Shown: positions 15,381 to 25,308, counted from the stretch's first letter. The stretch is 64,000 nt of DNA from Dehalococcoidia bacterium (GCA_003104995.1 PQAO01000015.1:1-64000); one strand, 5' to 3'. Program-made: numbers and translations. The notes: generated from the letters alone by a model not told the origin.

Positions 15381-15484
15381 CCATGTAGAGGCCAGCGGTT
15401 GGCGGATAGCTGTTGCTCCGCCGCCCACGCCCCTCCGGTTTCTCAGCGTATCCTGCAAACCAGAGGTGCGTCGAGGACAGGCGA

Positions 15485-15637
15485 ATATCCGCCCTTGCGG
15501 TCGAGGTCCATGGGCTGCCACCCCGGCCTCCCCGGCGGGATGTCTTCGGCATGGCGAGTCAAATGTCCCGCGCGGCCGCCTCCGTTCCGGCCAACATCCC
15601 AGAGGGCCACGCTCGCCAGGGGTCCAGAGGGTTTATT
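15485..15637 (+). pseudogene. Remnant of a four-helix-bundle (S23/IVP-like) protein gene
   Basis: The plus strand encodes RRDVFGMASQMSRAAASVPA followed by NIPEGHARQGSRGFI. This matches the core motif of the four-helix-bundle family (originally the 23S rRNA intervening-sequence protein: a G-L-x-x-Q-x-R-R-A-A-x-S-I-P-x-N-I-x-E-G pattern). The N-terminal helix is poorly preserved, the usual start is missing and the C-terminal half is lost where the convergent permease gene ends (15633). It is a fragment, not a working gene. Confidence 0.65.
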
Positions 15638-18600
15638 CGTACCGGAGCGCCTCGGCCACGGGCACCCGCGAAGCGCTGCGCGCGGGCAGGAAGGTCATAA
15701 CCAGGGCCGCGCCCATCGCGATCCCGGAGATCACCGCCAGGTCGACCCAGGGGACCGTGAAGTCGATGTTTCTCGCCTCTTCGCCGAAGTCGCCGCTGGT
15801 GAAAAGCACCCACGCCAACGAGAGCCCCAGGGTTAGCCCAAGCAGGATGCCCGACAGCGCGATGAAACCGGATTCGAAGAGGAAACTCAGGGCGACCATG
15901 CGGCGCTGGTAGCCGATGGCCCGGAGCATGCCGATCTGTTGCCGCCGTTCGACGACGGCCCGCGAAGCGATAACGCCCAGTGCCGCGATACCAACAATGA
16001 GGCCAAGCCCCATGAATCCCTGGAACACCAGGAGGAACCCGGTCTGGAGCCGCTGCTGCTCATCGAGGAGGGACTGGAGCGAGTCGGCGGAGGCCTGGAC
16101 CAGGGCTGCTTCGACCGTCCGGGCATACGCATCCGCATCGGTCCCTGGTGCTAACGACAGGTAGAAGCGCTGCCCGCGGGATGCCGGGAAGGCCTCCAGG
16201 AGCGTTGCTTTTTGCACCACGATCCCGCTCGAAAAGTCCGTCGAGCCGAGCGCGAGGAAGGCGTCGCCCGACTCCTTCATTTGGCCGATGACGGTGATCA
16301 CTTTCGTCGCCCCGGTTCCGGGGTCGCGCAGCTCGAGTGTGAAGGGTTCGAAGCCGGGTTCGAGTGGCTTGAGCCGCAGGATCTCGTTCGGACCGCCGCC
16401 GAAGCCCTGTTGCTCGGCCGTGGTTGAGGCCGGGATCACCGCAAGGGAGGGATCGGCCGCGATCGCGTCCCAAACCGCCCGATCGGTCTCGTAACCGGCG
16501 GCCCGGAACTTGATCGCCACTCCATTGGCCGCGAGGAAGGCGGGGTCGGCCCCGAAAATCTCGCTGCGGCTGTAGGGCTTCATCTCGCCGTCTTCGGCGT
16601 TCACGAACTGGTCGCGATTCTCGACCTCCGCTTCGAACGGGAAGGCGATGCGAAGCTCGCCCGTCGCGGTTATCGGGGTGGTGTCGGCGCCGGCGGCCGT
16701 CAGTGCGGCCTGGATGTCGTCGACCCGGTTGTTCTCGTTTACCCCGATGACAATGTCGAAGCCTCCCTTGGTGTCCGAGTTGAGGAAGAGGGCCGAGAAG
16801 TTCTGGTTTATGGTCGCCATCATCACCAGGGAGAACATGATCAGTCCGATCATGGCCATCGTCATGCCGGTGCGGAATCGGGCGGTCAGGGGGTACGCGA
16901 CGCCGGTCTTGAGTGCCGGGACGATGCGCCCGAAGCGCGAGCCAAGCCGCGCGATGGCCGGCAGCACGATGTCGGCGTTGTAGACGATGATGAACACACC
17001 GCAGGTAACCATGACCATGCCGCTGAGGAAGAACATCTCGATGTCGCCGTTGAGCTCGCCGAACAGGGGCTCGGTCCAGCTTGACGGGATGTACCAGAGG
17101 GCGAGCAAGGCCGCGCTCGTCGCCGTGAACGAGACCCGTTCGGCAACGCCGAAGTAATGGAGCGTGACCGCCACCCACAGGAACAACAGCGAGACGCCCA
17201 GCAAGAAGAAGAACGCGGAGTCGCGATCGAGTCCGCCATAGGTCAGGGCCACCCCCGCAATCCCAAAGGCGGCGGAAACACCGGCGGTCCAGGCGATCCG
17301 GACGCGCCACGCCTGGAGCAGGGCAACCACGAAGGCGAAGGGCCACACCAGCAACGCCAGCGCCCGTACCCACGGGGATAGGGACTCGGGCTTGCGGTCG
17401 CGGGTGACGCGTACCAGCCCGACTGCGACGAAGTACCACGGGAGGATGAGGAACCAGCCCACGACAGGCAGCACAAGGCCGAGGATCCAGGGCCAGCGCG
17501 GTAGCCCCTCGGTGGTGCGGTGTTCAGCGGGCGAGGCGAAGTTCGAACCCCGGAGTGCGTAGAACCACGGACTGATGAGCCCCACCACCACGAGGGGGAT
17601 CCCCAGGGCCATGCCGCCGGCGCCGAACAGGAAGAACGAGAAGCCGATGGGGAGGGCCAGCGCGACGACGCCATTGAGCACAGCCCGGTAATACCCGCGC
17701 CATGTCTCGGCCTCCGGGTCGATGGGGCGGCTCTCGGGCAGATCGCGGATGGCGGCTGTGATGTTCAGCCTGCTCGCCCGCCACGACGAGACGAAGATCA
17801 CGATGAACGTCGCTATCACCCCAAGGCAGAAGGCTACGGCGAGGCTGCGGGCGGTGAAGTTCACATTCAAGGGGATGCCCAGGCTGTCGCCCGCGAACGC
17901 CTTGATCACCTCGACCATGACAAGCGTGACACCCATGCCGGCGACCAGGCCGACGGCGGCTGCCCCGAGGTCGTACCCCATTCCTTCGGCGAGGAACGAT
18001 TCGACAAGCTGACGGCGCTTTGCGCCCACGGCCCGCGCCATTCCCATCTCCGGCTTCCGCTCGGCGGCGAGCATCACGAAGATCAGGAAGATCAACAGCA
18101 CCCCTGCCGCGATCGAGAAGAGCCCGAATACTACAAACACCGTGGTGAATGAGGCCCCGACGAGTTCCGCGAACCGGACCAGTTCTTTCTTGAGCGCGAC
18201 GACCTGGTAGGGCGTGTCCTCGAGTAACGGCTCGAGCTTGTCCATCGCCGCATCCGAGTGTTTCAGACCGTCCTTCACGCCGCCGCGGTTCGAGACAATG
18301 ACGGCGTTGGCGTTGTCGCCGCGGCCGGTGATCTCGGCCAGGGTGGCGAAGTCGACCGCGGCGCCATTCTTGGCATTGGGATCGATGGCTCCCGCAAGGA
18401 CATCCGACGGCACCACCGCGGTGACCGTGAACTCCATGGGCTGACCGCCGTAAAACACCACCACGGAGTCTCCGACACGGGCGTCGATCTCCTTCGCAAG
18501 GTCCTTGTTCACCGCCATGTCGCGGCCGCTGAGGGCAACCGGTGCGCCGTTAAGGTCGCGCAGACCGCCGAGCGCCGCAGCGTCGTCTGCGCGGAACGCG

Positions 18601-19070
18601 ACGATGCGGGCGGACGGTTCGTTGAGGCGCGACCGCTGGTTCTGAATTGGCAACGTCTCGCGCTGGAAGGGGACGATGGCCTCGATGTCCGGGTCGCCCT
18701 CGAACTGCCGCTGCCACTCCTCGACGGTAGCAAGGGGGATGAGCTGTTCTTCGATCGGGCGGGGTTCCTTCTCCGGGTCCCACGAGATCCACTCATCAGC
18801 CTCGCCGAGGATCGAGTACACCTCGGACGTGACGGAGGTGGTGAGCGTATCGCCCGTCCCGAAGGCAGCGCTGATGATGAGCGTAGAGAGCATGAGGCCG
18901 ACCACGATCAGCGAAGACTGCGCCTTGCGCCGCGGGATGTTGCGCAGGCCGAGCTTGAACATCACGGGATTGCGCCAGGCGAGAAACGCGACGAGCAGCA
19001 AGATCCCCGCTGTCACGGCGATGGAAACGGCGGCGATGATGTCCATCGACACGCCAAACAGGTCATTCAT
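15633..19070 (-). CDS. ABC transporter permease, MacB/FtsX family, duplicated domain
   Basis: 1145 aa, large for the family. An N-terminal membrane helix and MacB-type periplasmic domain (starting after FKLGLRNIPRRKAQSS) are followed by a FtsX block near residues 305-430, several extra central helices, a second extracellular domain, and a second FtsX block at the C-terminus ending VPVAEALRYE. This is two FtsX units fused in one chain, so a single polypeptide may replace the usual dimer. With the ATPase encoded just upstream (24-nt gap) it would form an exporter or mechanotransmission complex for lipoproteins, peptides or lipids; the substrate is unknown. Confidence 0.87.
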   Translation of the reverse strand: MNDLFGVSMDIIAAVSIAVTAGILLLVAFLAWRNPVMFKLGLRNIPRRKAQSSLIVVGLMLSTLIISAAFGTGDTLTTSVTSEVYSILGEADEWISWDPEKEPRPIEEQLIPLATVEEWQRQFEGDPDIEAIVPFQRETLPIQNQRSRLNEPSARIVAFRADDAAALGGLRDLNGAPVALSGRDMAVNKDLAKEIDARVGDSVVVFYGGQPMEFTVTAVVPSDVLAGAIDPNAKNGAAVDFATLAEITGRGDNANAVIVSNRGGVKDGLKHSDAAMDKLEPLLEDTPYQVVALKKELVRFAELVGASFTTVFVVFGLFSIAAGVLLIFLIFVMLAAERKPEMGMARAVGAKRRQLVESFLAEGMGYDLGAAAVGLVAGMGVTLVMVEVIKAFAGDSLGIPLNVNFTARSLAVAFCLGVIATFIVIFVSSWRASRLNITAAIRDLPESRPIDPEAETWRGYYRAVLNGVVALALPIGFSFFLFGAGGMALGIPLVVVGLISPWFYALRGSNFASPAEHRTTEGLPRWPWILGLVLPVVGWFLILPWYFVAVGLVRVTRDRKPESLSPWVRALALLVWPFAFVVALLQAWRVRIAWTAGVSAAFGIAGVALTYGGLDRDSAFFFLLGVSLLFLWVAVTLHYFGVAERVSFTATSAALLALWYIPSSWTEPLFGELNGDIEMFFLSGMVMVTCGVFIIVYNADIVLPAIARLGSRFGRIVPALKTGVAYPLTARFRTGMTMAMIGLIMFSLVMMATINQNFSALFLNSDTKGGFDIVIGVNENNRVDDIQAALTAAGADTTPITATGELRIAFPFEAEVENRDQFVNAEDGEMKPYSRSEIFGADPAFLAANGVAIKFRAAGYETDRAVWDAIAADPSLAVIPASTTAEQQGFGGGPNEILRLKPLEPGFEPFTLELRDPGTGATKVITVIGQMKESGDAFLALGSTDFSSGIVVQKATLLEAFPASRGQRFYLSLAPGTDADAYARTVEAALVQASADSLQSLLDEQQRLQTGFLLVFQGFMGLGLIVGIAALGVIASRAVVERRQQIGMLRAIGYQRRMVALSFLFESGFIALSGILLGLTLGLSLAWVLFTSGDFGEEARNIDFTVPWVDLAVISGIAMGAALVMTFLPARSASRVPVAEALRYE

Positions 19071-19094
19071 GAGGCGCCTCCCGCCTGGCTGTGT

Positions 19095-19844
19095 CTAGTG
19101 CTCGTTTGCGACCGCGGCCATTCGCTCGCGCGAGTCCTCGCGGACGATCCGGCCGTCGGCCATCTGGATGGTCCGGTGGCAGCGGGCGGCCACCTTGGGG
19201 TCGTGGGTGACGATGACGCAAGTCTGGTGCTCGGCCTCGTTGAGCTCGACGATCAGGTCCATGATTTCGGTTGCGGTGGCCGAATCGAGGGCCCCGGTTG
19301 GCTCGTCGGCCCAAATGATCGCGGGGCGGTTCACGAGGGCACGGGCGATGGTGACGCGCTGCCGCTGGCCACCCGAGAGTTGCGCCGGGCGCTGGTTCGC
19401 CCACTCGCGCAGGCGCACGCGGTCGAGCGAAGCAAGCGCCATCTCGCGGGCCACCTTCGGGCGTGTGCCGGAGACAATCAGGGGGAGTTCAACATTCTCG
19501 GCGGCGGTGAGCACCGGGAGCAGGTTGTACGTCTGGAAGACGAAGCCCATGTCGCGGGCGCGGAACTCGGTCTTCTTGTCGTCCGGCATACGAGTGATGT
19601 CCTGCCCGTTGATAAGGACGATGCCTGAGTCGAAGTCATCGAGCCCCGAGAGGCTGTTCAGGAGAGTTGTCTTGCCGCAGCCGGAGGGGCCCATGATGGC
19701 GACCATCTCGCCGCGCTTCACCTCCAGGCTCACGCCCCGCAGTGCGTGCACCTGGATGATGCCCGTGTCGTACGTCTTGACGACATCGCGGGCGTCGATC
19801 ACCGTATCTCCGGGCGCGGCCCCGGGCACTGGATTGCCAGACAT
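19095..19844 (-). CDS. ABC transporter ATP-binding protein (MacB/LolD type)
   Basis: 249 aa. Walker [11 protein letters not shown]-loop [20 protein letters not shown], signature LSGGQRQR, Walker [13 protein letters not shown] and H-loop VTHDP are all present, and the LP-rich segment after the Q-loop is typical of MacB/LolD ATPases. A GGGAGA Shine-Dalgarno precedes the ATG. It is the first gene of a two-gene operon with the large permease and supplies ATP hydrolysis for it. Confidence 0.93.
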   Translation of the reverse strand: MSGNPVPGAAPGDTVIDARDVVKTYDTGIIQVHALRGVSLEVKRGEMVAIMGPSGCGKTTLLNSLSGLDDFDSGIVLINGQDITRMPDDKKTEFRARDMGFVFQTYNLLPVLTAAENVELPLIVSGTRPKVAREMALASLDRVRLREWANQRPAQLSGGQRQRVTIARALVNRPAIIWADEPTGALDSATATEIMDLIVELNEAEHQTCVIVTHDPKVAARCHRTIQMADGRIVREDSRERMAAVANEH

Positions 19845-19983
19845 CGCTCACTCTCCCTGCTTGCATGGCGGACGCGTTCCCCATTCGCCCAGAACGTGAC
19901 ACGTCTTTTCAGCGTAGCGGTTGACATCGCTAACAGAAATCCGTCTGGGTCGAACTTCCTGATGGCGCGAGCGGCCGCGTGCC

Positions 19984-20484
19984 CTACTCCGCGACCGTGA
20001 TGGTCCGCGTTTCGGGACTCCCTGCTTCGTCAAAGCCCCATGCGCGCCAGCGGATCGCCTCGGCGGCAAGCCTGGCAGGATCGAACGCGTAAAAGGGGCG
20101 ACGGCTGATGTCAAACTCCCTGATGCGCTCCGGCCCCAGTGCCCGAGTCCGGGCATAGGCATCTTCCGTATCGCGGCAAATCCGCTCGATATCGAACCCG
20201 AGCGCCCCTTCCAACCGATACGGAGCCAGGTAGCCAAGGGCGGTGCGGCACAAGCGCTCGGCGCCGATGTAGTTCCCGCGGGAGAGGTGCACGAAGGCAG
20301 CCGCCACCTGGATGAGCCCTTTGTAGAGGTCGCGCACGGGCCCGCGCTCCTCCTGCCAGACCTCTTCAAGGCTCTCGTGGCATTCGAAAAACCGGCCGGA
20401 GTTGAACTCCTCACAGGCACGCAGGAGATTCCCGGGGACGGTGATCTGCTTTCGGACGAGCTGCTTTTTGCGGACCTCGGGCAT
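19984..20484 (-). CDS. DUF309 family protein
   Basis: 166 aa. The helical core carries the DUF309 signature FNSGRFFECHESLEEVWQEE followed by LYKGLIQVAAAFVHLSRGN. Structures of the family show small helical bundles, but the role is unknown. The start at 20484 is supported by a TACGCT box (complement of 20491-20496) 6 nt upstream and by loss of similarity above it. Confidence 0.82.
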   Translation of the reverse strand: MPEVRKKQLVRKQITVPGNLLRACEEFNSGRFFECHESLEEVWQEERGPVRDLYKGLIQVAAAFVHLSRGNYIGAERLCRTALGYLAPYRLEGALGFDIERICRDTEDAYARTRALGPERIREFDISRRPFYAFDPARLAAEAIRWRAWGFDEAGSPETRTITVAE

Positions 20485-20572
20485 TGTTCGAGCGTACACC
20501 GGCGCGCCGCAAGTGCGCACAAACGGCAGGGCGGTGACAATGTGGCGAGACTCGACAACCTGGAGCGCAGTT

Positions 20573-20731
20573 ATGGCAGAAGCGCACGGCCACGACGACC
20601 CCAACGCAGCCCCAATGCACTCAGACGTTCAGGAGCGGTTCAGCCAGGGCCAGGTGCTCTTCTGCTACCTGCTCGCACTTGTCGCGCTGGTTTCTGGCGT
20701 GGTGGCCGGCCTGACGATCGTCAACAACTAG
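20573..20731 (+). CDS. Small single-pass membrane protein
   Basis: 52 aa. A His/Asp-rich N-terminus (AEAHGHDDPNAAPMHSD) precedes one hydrophobic helix (FCYLLALVALVSGVVAGLTI). A GGAG Shine-Dalgarno sits 7 nt before the ATG. No family is recognised; the His-rich head could bind metal. Divergent from the DUF309 gene. Confidence 0.6.
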   Translation: MAEAHGHDDPNAAPMHSDVQERFSQGQVLFCYLLALVALVSGVVAGLTIVNN

Positions 20732-20799
20732 CGCAGTTTTTTCGCTGAACTTCACGTAAGCGGAGCGTTTCGGGCGCGATCCGTGTGTATCATCGAGAA

Positions 20800-21306
20800 A
20801 TGGACGTCCTTGTCGGACCTCGCGCCCGCCCCGGTACCCGCGTGCTGCTGCGCGCCACGAAGTACGACGGGACGGCCCACTGGATCCAGCCGTTCCAGGT
20901 GGTTTCTGACGACGGGAACCTCCTTGTCGCCTCCTACAAAGCGCGCACGCCCATCTACACGAGCCGGGGCGAATTCCGGTCTCCCTACAACTCCCTGGTC
21001 TACTTCTGGCGCGACCGCTGGTACAACGTGTTCCGCCTCTCGCGGCCCGGGTGCCCGCTCGCGCTCTGGTATTGCAACGTCACCACGCCGCCGCTATTCG
21101 ACGGTTGCCAGATTGGTTACGTCGACCTGGACCTCGACGTGAAGGTGCTCCCGAACGGGTGCTACGAACTCCTGGACGAGGACGAGTTCGAGGTACACCA
21201 GAAGAAGTATGGCTATCCGCCCGAGGTGATTGAACACGCCGAAATGGCGGCGCGCGAACTCACCGAGATGGCGCGGAGGCGGGCGTTTCCATTCAGCGAG
21301 AAGTAA
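20800..21306 (+). CDS. DUF402 domain protein
   Basis: 168 aa. The signature region (WYCNVTTPPLFDGCQIGYVD, LDLDVKVLPNG, LLDEDEFEVH) matches DUF402, a beta-barrel family that includes nucleoside di/triphosphate phosphatases (Ntdp) and FomD, with acidic metal ligands in the DLDLDV segment. The ATG at 20800 was preferred over the GTG at 20785 because TATCAT (20788-20793) lies exactly 6 nt upstream, the spacing used by other leaderless genes here. Substrate not determined. Confidence 0.82.
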   Translation: MDVLVGPRARPGTRVLLRATKYDGTAHWIQPFQVVSDDGNLLVASYKARTPIYTSRGEFRSPYNSLVYFWRDRWYNVFRLSRPGCPLALWYCNVTTPPLFDGCQIGYVDLDLDVKVLPNGCYELLDEDEFEVHQKKYGYPPEVIEHAEMAARELTEMARRRAFPFSEK

Positions 21307-21353
21307 CAACCGCACTGTTCTGATTCTCTCGAGCCAACTACGCTGTATCCCCT

Positions 21354-23054
21354 ATGCCCGACACCCGAGACATTCGCTCGTATCTGGAACAGCTGGTTGA
21401 AGCCGGGGCGCGCGCCGCGGTCGCCGCGGGGGATCTGCCCGACGTGGCCATCCCCGGAGCATCGTTGGAGCGCCCGAAGGACACGGCCAACGGCGATTTC
21501 GCGAGCACCCTGCCCCTCCGTCTCGCACGGGCGGCGATGAAGCCCCCGATCGAGGTTGCCGGCGCCATCGCGAAACACATCCCCGCGGACGCGACGATCG
21601 AACCTCCGGCTGTCGCGCCGCCGGGCTTCATCAATTTCCGGCTCTCCACCGCGTTCGTGCAGGCCCAGGTCGAGCATGTCATCCGCGTCGGGCCTTCGTT
21701 CGCCGATATCGCCCTGGGGAAGGGAAAGAAGGCCCAGGTCGAATTCGTTTCGGCCAACCCCACGGGCCCACTGCACGTGGGCAACGGCCGGGGCGCCGCC
21801 ATCGGCGACGCCCTGGCATCGGCTTTGGGGGCCGCGGGCTATACGGTCGAGCGCGAGTATTACGTCAACGACGCTGGCACCCAGACCGACTTCTTCGCCG
21901 AGACGCTTTACGCGCGCTACCAGCAGTTGCTCGGCCGCGATGTGGAGATCCCGAAGGACGGCTACCCGGGCGACTACATGATCGACCTCGCTCGCATGGT
22001 CAAAGACGAAGCAGGCGACCGCTTCCTTCTGCCCGTGGGCGAACCGATGCCGCCGGCGCTCGGCACGCTCGGCATCGACCTGATGGTGCGCAACATCCGC
22101 GCAACCCTGGAGCGCTTCGGCGTCCGCTACGACCACTGGTACAGCGAGAAGTCGCTGTACGACCCTGAGGGCCCCTACGAGAAGGCATTGGCCATCCTCC
22201 GCGAAAAGGGCATGCTCGTGGAGCGCGAAGGCGCGCTCTGGTTCACCTCGAGCGAACTTGGCGAGGACAAAGACAACGTCGTGGTTCGCTCCGATGGCCG
22301 GCCGACGTACTACGCCAGCGACATCGCCTATCACTGGGACAAGTTTGCCCGGCGCGGGTTCGACCTCGTGATCGATGTCTGGGGGGCGGACCATCACGGC
22401 CACGTCTCGCGGCTCAAGACCGCCACCGGCGCGGTTGGCGGCGATCCGAACGCACTCCATGTCCTGCTGTACCAGCTGGTCTTCCTCAATCGCGGCGGAG
22501 AAGCCGTAAAGATCGCCAAGCGCAGCGGCGAGTTCGTGAAGCTCGACGAACTCATCGACGACGTCGGCGCCGATGCGGCCCGGTTCTTTTTCCTGCTGCG
22601 GTCCCCGGGCGCACAGATGGACTTCGACCTCGACCTGGCGAAGAAGCAGTCAAGCGATAACCCCGTTTTTTATGTGCAGTACGCCCACGCCCGCCTTTGC
22701 TCCATCCTCGAACGGGCAGCCGAACAAGGCTTGACGCCCGAAGGCGGGGATGTCGCAAAGCTGACGCACCCGTCCGAACTCGGGCTCATCCGCGAAATGA
22801 TGCGCCTGACCGACGTGATCGAGGTCGTTGCGACCTCGTTGGAGCCGCAACAGCTCCCGCATTACGCCATGTCGCTGGCGAATGCCTTCCACGCGTTCAA
22901 CGACGCCTTCAAACAGGCGAATGACTCCTCGCTCAAGGTGATTACGGAGGACGTGGAGATGTCGCGGGCGCGGCTCCGGCTGGTGCAGGCTGCACGGATT
23001 TCGCTGGCGCGGGTGCTCGACCTGATGGGAATGACGGCGCCCGAGAAGATGTAG
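21354..23054 (+). CDS. argS: Arginyl-tRNA synthetase
   Basis: 566 aa, normal length. The N-terminal additional domain (Add1) is followed by the class I HIGH motif as HVGN (residues 141-144) in SANPTGPLHVGN, the anticipated ArgRS segment YVNDAGTQTDFF, and a C-terminal DALR anticodon-binding domain ending VLDLMGMTAPEKM. It charges tRNA-Arg in the cytoplasm. A TACGCT box lies 9 nt before the ATG and no Shine-Dalgarno is seen. Confidence 0.97.
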   Translation: MPDTRDIRSYLEQLVEAGARAAVAAGDLPDVAIPGASLERPKDTANGDFASTLPLRLARAAMKPPIEVAGAIAKHIPADATIEPPAVAPPGFINFRLSTAFVQAQVEHVIRVGPSFADIALGKGKKAQVEFVSANPTGPLHVGNGRGAAIGDALASALGAAGYTVEREYYVNDAGTQTDFFAETLYARYQQLLGRDVEIPKDGYPGDYMIDLARMVKDEAGDRFLLPVGEPMPPALGTLGIDLMVRNIRATLERFGVRYDHWYSEKSLYDPEGPYEKALAILREKGMLVEREGALWFTSSELGEDKDNVVVRSDGRPTYYASDIAYHWDKFARRGFDLVIDVWGADHHGHVSRLKTATGAVGGDPNALHVLLYQLVFLNRGGEAVKIAKRSGEFVKLDELIDDVGADAARFFFLLRSPGAQMDFDLDLAKKQSSDNPVFYVQYAHARLCSILERAAEQGLTPEGGDVAKLTHPSELGLIREMMRLTDVIEVVATSLEPQQLPHYAMSLANAFHAFNDAFKQANDSSLKVITEDVEMSRARLRLVQAARISLARVLDLMGMTAPEKM

Positions 23055-23792
23055 TCAGGGCGGCGCGACCGCCACCGGGACCGCGATGTACCCGGACGAG
23101 CCATCGCCGAAAACCATGGTTCCCAGGCCCCCATGGCGCCAGATGTGGTGGGCCGAAAGCGCACAGGTGATGGCGTCGAGCCGGTCTTCGGTGTCCTTCA
23201 CTGACCGGACTGAAACCCGCTCGACAGGCTCGCGCAAGAAGTCTCCGAGCGGAGAGGCCAGCAGCTCAGGAGCCTCCGACCGGACATGGGTAAGGATGAG
23301 GCGCTGGTACTCGCGGAGCGGCTCCATCCTGCTGGCGACAGGCCCCTTCTTGTAGCGCAAGGCTCGCACGGCACCGAACAGGGCCACGATCGCCGCGTGG
23401 GGGAAGACTTCGATGGCGCGCCGGTCATCTCCGGAACGTGGGTCGAGGCTCCAGCCGGACGCCAAGAGCGCGTGGCCGAGGCGCGGACCTTCCGCGATGC
23501 CGCGCCGCTCAAGGAAGTCCGGGCGGGCGGCATAGGCGTACACACCCCGCGAACCGTAGACACGGGCCAACTCCGCCTCGGCACTCCGTGTGGGGGAAAC
23601 CAGCAGCGGCGCGTCGATCCCGGCAATCACCTCCGGCCCGAGGGTGTCGAGCCAGGCCGCCACTTCGACTCCGGTCAGTCTCGCGCAGCCGAGCGACTCG
23701 AAATGCAGCCCGGCCGCCCCGTGACGGAGGACGCAGAGGCCGGTCGGATTGCGGCCGCTCCAGGCAAGATCGACGCCGGCGAAGACGGTCAC
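23055..23792 (-). CDS. DUF429 family protein (predicted RNase-H-fold nuclease)
   Basis: 245 aa. Begins VTVFAGVDLAWSGRNPTG, where the conserved Asp of the RNase-H-like fold lies in VDLAW, with further conserved IDAPLLV and a C-terminal DTEDRLDAITCALSAH. The GTG at 23792 is chosen because the family normally starts here and TACGCT (complement of 23799-23804) lies 6 nt upstream; a longer ATG start at 23831 would add 13 unrelated residues and nearly touch the divergent nitroreductase gene. Its stop abuts that of argS. Confidence 0.8.
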   Translation of the reverse strand: MTVFAGVDLAWSGRNPTGLCVLRHGAAGLHFESLGCARLTGVEVAAWLDTLGPEVIAGIDAPLLVSPTRSAEAELARVYGSRGVYAYAARPDFLERRGIAEGPRLGHALLASGWSLDPRSGDDRRAIEVFPHAAIVALFGAVRALRYKKGPVASRMEPLREYQRLILTHVRSEAPELLASPLGDFLREPVERVSVRSVKDTEDRLDAITCALSAHHIWRHGGLGTMVFGDGSSGYIAVPVAVAPP

Positions 23793-23837
23793 TTCCGAAG
23801 CGTAGCGGTGGTCCTCCGGTCGTGGCACCATGCGCCC

Positions 23838-24452
23838 ATGCCAGAACTCCTGCCCGCACTCGCAAACCGCCGCGCCTCACGCGCGTTTTCCAGTCGTCCG
23901 GTGGAGGACGAACTCCAGCATGTGCTCTGGATGGCGATATCGGTAGCGCCGAGCCATGGCAACACGCAGCCAACACGTATCCTCGTCGCCCACACCCCGG
24001 AATCCCGGGCGGCGCTCATCTCCTCCCTCTCCGAGGGCAACCGCAACTGGGCGCCCGCAGCCCCGCTCCTGTTCGCGATTGCCGCCGCGCCGTCGCACGA
24101 CACCACGCCGCAGGACTTCGGGGGTACAACGCGCGAGGTGTGGGCCATGCACGCCGGCATCGCCATCGGCAACCTGATGGCGCAGGCGACGGCGCTCGGC
24201 CTCATTGCCCATCCGATGGCAGGGTTCGACGAGCCGGGCGTGCGCGCGGTGTTCGGCGCGCCGGACGACGTGCGGATCCTTGCGGTGGTGGCCGCGGGCT
24301 ATCCCGGCGACCCGGCGAGCCTGCCGGAGGACCTGGCGCGCAAAGAGACGGCCCCACAGGACCGGTTGGCACTCGAACACCTGGTTGCCTTCGACCGGTG
24401 GAGCGACGTCAACGCAGTCTCCGCGCGCGAGCTGCGCCGCCGCAACCGTTAG
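23838..24452 (+). CDS. Nitroreductase family protein
   Basis: 204 aa. N-terminal ALANRRASRAFSSRPVEDE is the classic nitroreductase opening that binds FMN, followed by APSHGNTQP and a C-terminal AVVAAGYPGDPASLP segment contacting the flavin. Members reduce nitro groups, quinones or flavins with NAD(P)H as dimers. It overlaps nothing and precedes the IMPase gene by 25 nt. Confidence 0.87.
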   Translation: MPELLPALANRRASRAFSSRPVEDELQHVLWMAISVAPSHGNTQPTRILVAHTPESRAALISSLSEGNRNWAPAAPLLFAIAAAPSHDTTPQDFGGTTREVWAMHAGIAIGNLMAQATALGLIAHPMAGFDEPGVRAVFGAPDDVRILAVVAAGYPGDPASLPEDLARKETAPQDRLALEHLVAFDRWSDVNAVSARELRRRNR

Positions 24453-24477
24453 CCCCGCAGGCGGTAGCATCCCCGTC

Positions 24478-25284
24478 GTGGACCTTCCGACTTCGAGCTC
24501 TGGTGCCGATACAACCACGATTGCCCTCCAGTGCGCGGATGTGGCCAACCGCATCATCCAGGCGGGCTACGGCCAGGCCGCGGTGGCAGGCGTCAAGGGC
24601 CGGGGCAACGTCGTGACGGAGACGGACCTCGCGGTCGAGCGCGCGGTCACGGCCATCCTCGCGGGGGAGTTCCCGGGGCACGCCGTACTCAGCGAAGAGA
24701 CCGCCGCCGGCACCCGGTCTGACGGATGGATGTGGATTGTCGACCCGCTGGATGGCACGAAGAACTTCTCGCGGGGCATCCCGCACTTTGCGTTCACGAT
24801 AGCGCTCTGTTTCGACTCCGAGCCGGTGGTCGGGCTGACCACTCACCCGCTGCTCGGGGACACCTTCCTGGCCGTCCGCGGGCAGGGGACCACGCTGAAC
24901 GGTGCAAGAGTGACGGTCACGGATTGCGCGACTGTTCAGGATGCGGTGGTCGCGGTCGACCTCGGGTACAACGACGCGCGGGCCGGGCAGCAGCTTGCCA
25001 CCGCGAGTCACCTCTGGCCCGGGATGCAGTCGTTGCGCGTGCCCGGGTCCGCGGCGCTGGGATTCGCCTACCTGGCGGCCGGCAAATGGGACATCTACCT
25101 GCACTCGGACCTTGAACCATGGGACGTGGCCGCAGGCCTGATCCTCGTGCGAGAAGCTGGGGGAGTGGTGAGGCAGCGGGACGGCGCCCCGGCAACCATC
25201 GAGTCCCGGGCCGTTGTCGCGGCCACACCGGCTGTTTACGCAGACTTCGCCAAACTGGCCGGACACTTGCCCTGGGCGGGATAA
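24478..25284 (+). CDS. Inositol monophosphatase family protein
   Basis: 268 aa. Metal-binding motifs are clear: SEET near residue 69, DPLDGTKNF with Asp89 and Asp92, and the C-terminal EPWDVAAG. Family members dephosphorylate inositol-1-phosphate, fructose-1,6-bisphosphate, PAP or histidinol phosphate with Mg2+; the precise substrate cannot be given. The GTG at 24478 follows TAGCAT (24465-24470) by 7 nt, again leaderless. Confidence 0.9.
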   Translation: MDLPTSSSGADTTTIALQCADVANRIIQAGYGQAAVAGVKGRGNVVTETDLAVERAVTAILAGEFPGHAVLSEETAAGTRSDGWMWIVDPLDGTKNFSRGIPHFAFTIALCFDSEPVVGLTTHPLLGDTFLAVRGQGTTLNGARVTVTDCATVQDAVVAVDLGYNDARAGQQLATASHLWPGMQSLRVPGSAALGFAYLAAGKWDIYLHSDLEPWDVAAGLILVREAGGVVRQRDGAPATIESRAVVAATPAVYADFAKLAGHLPWAG

Positions 25285-25308
25285 TGCCGGGCCAGCAGGG
25301 AGGGCGGA

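Noticed and set aside
18258..19628. Plus-strand open frame of ~456 codons
   Set aside because: Antisense to the ABC permease and ATPase, which have clear motifs.
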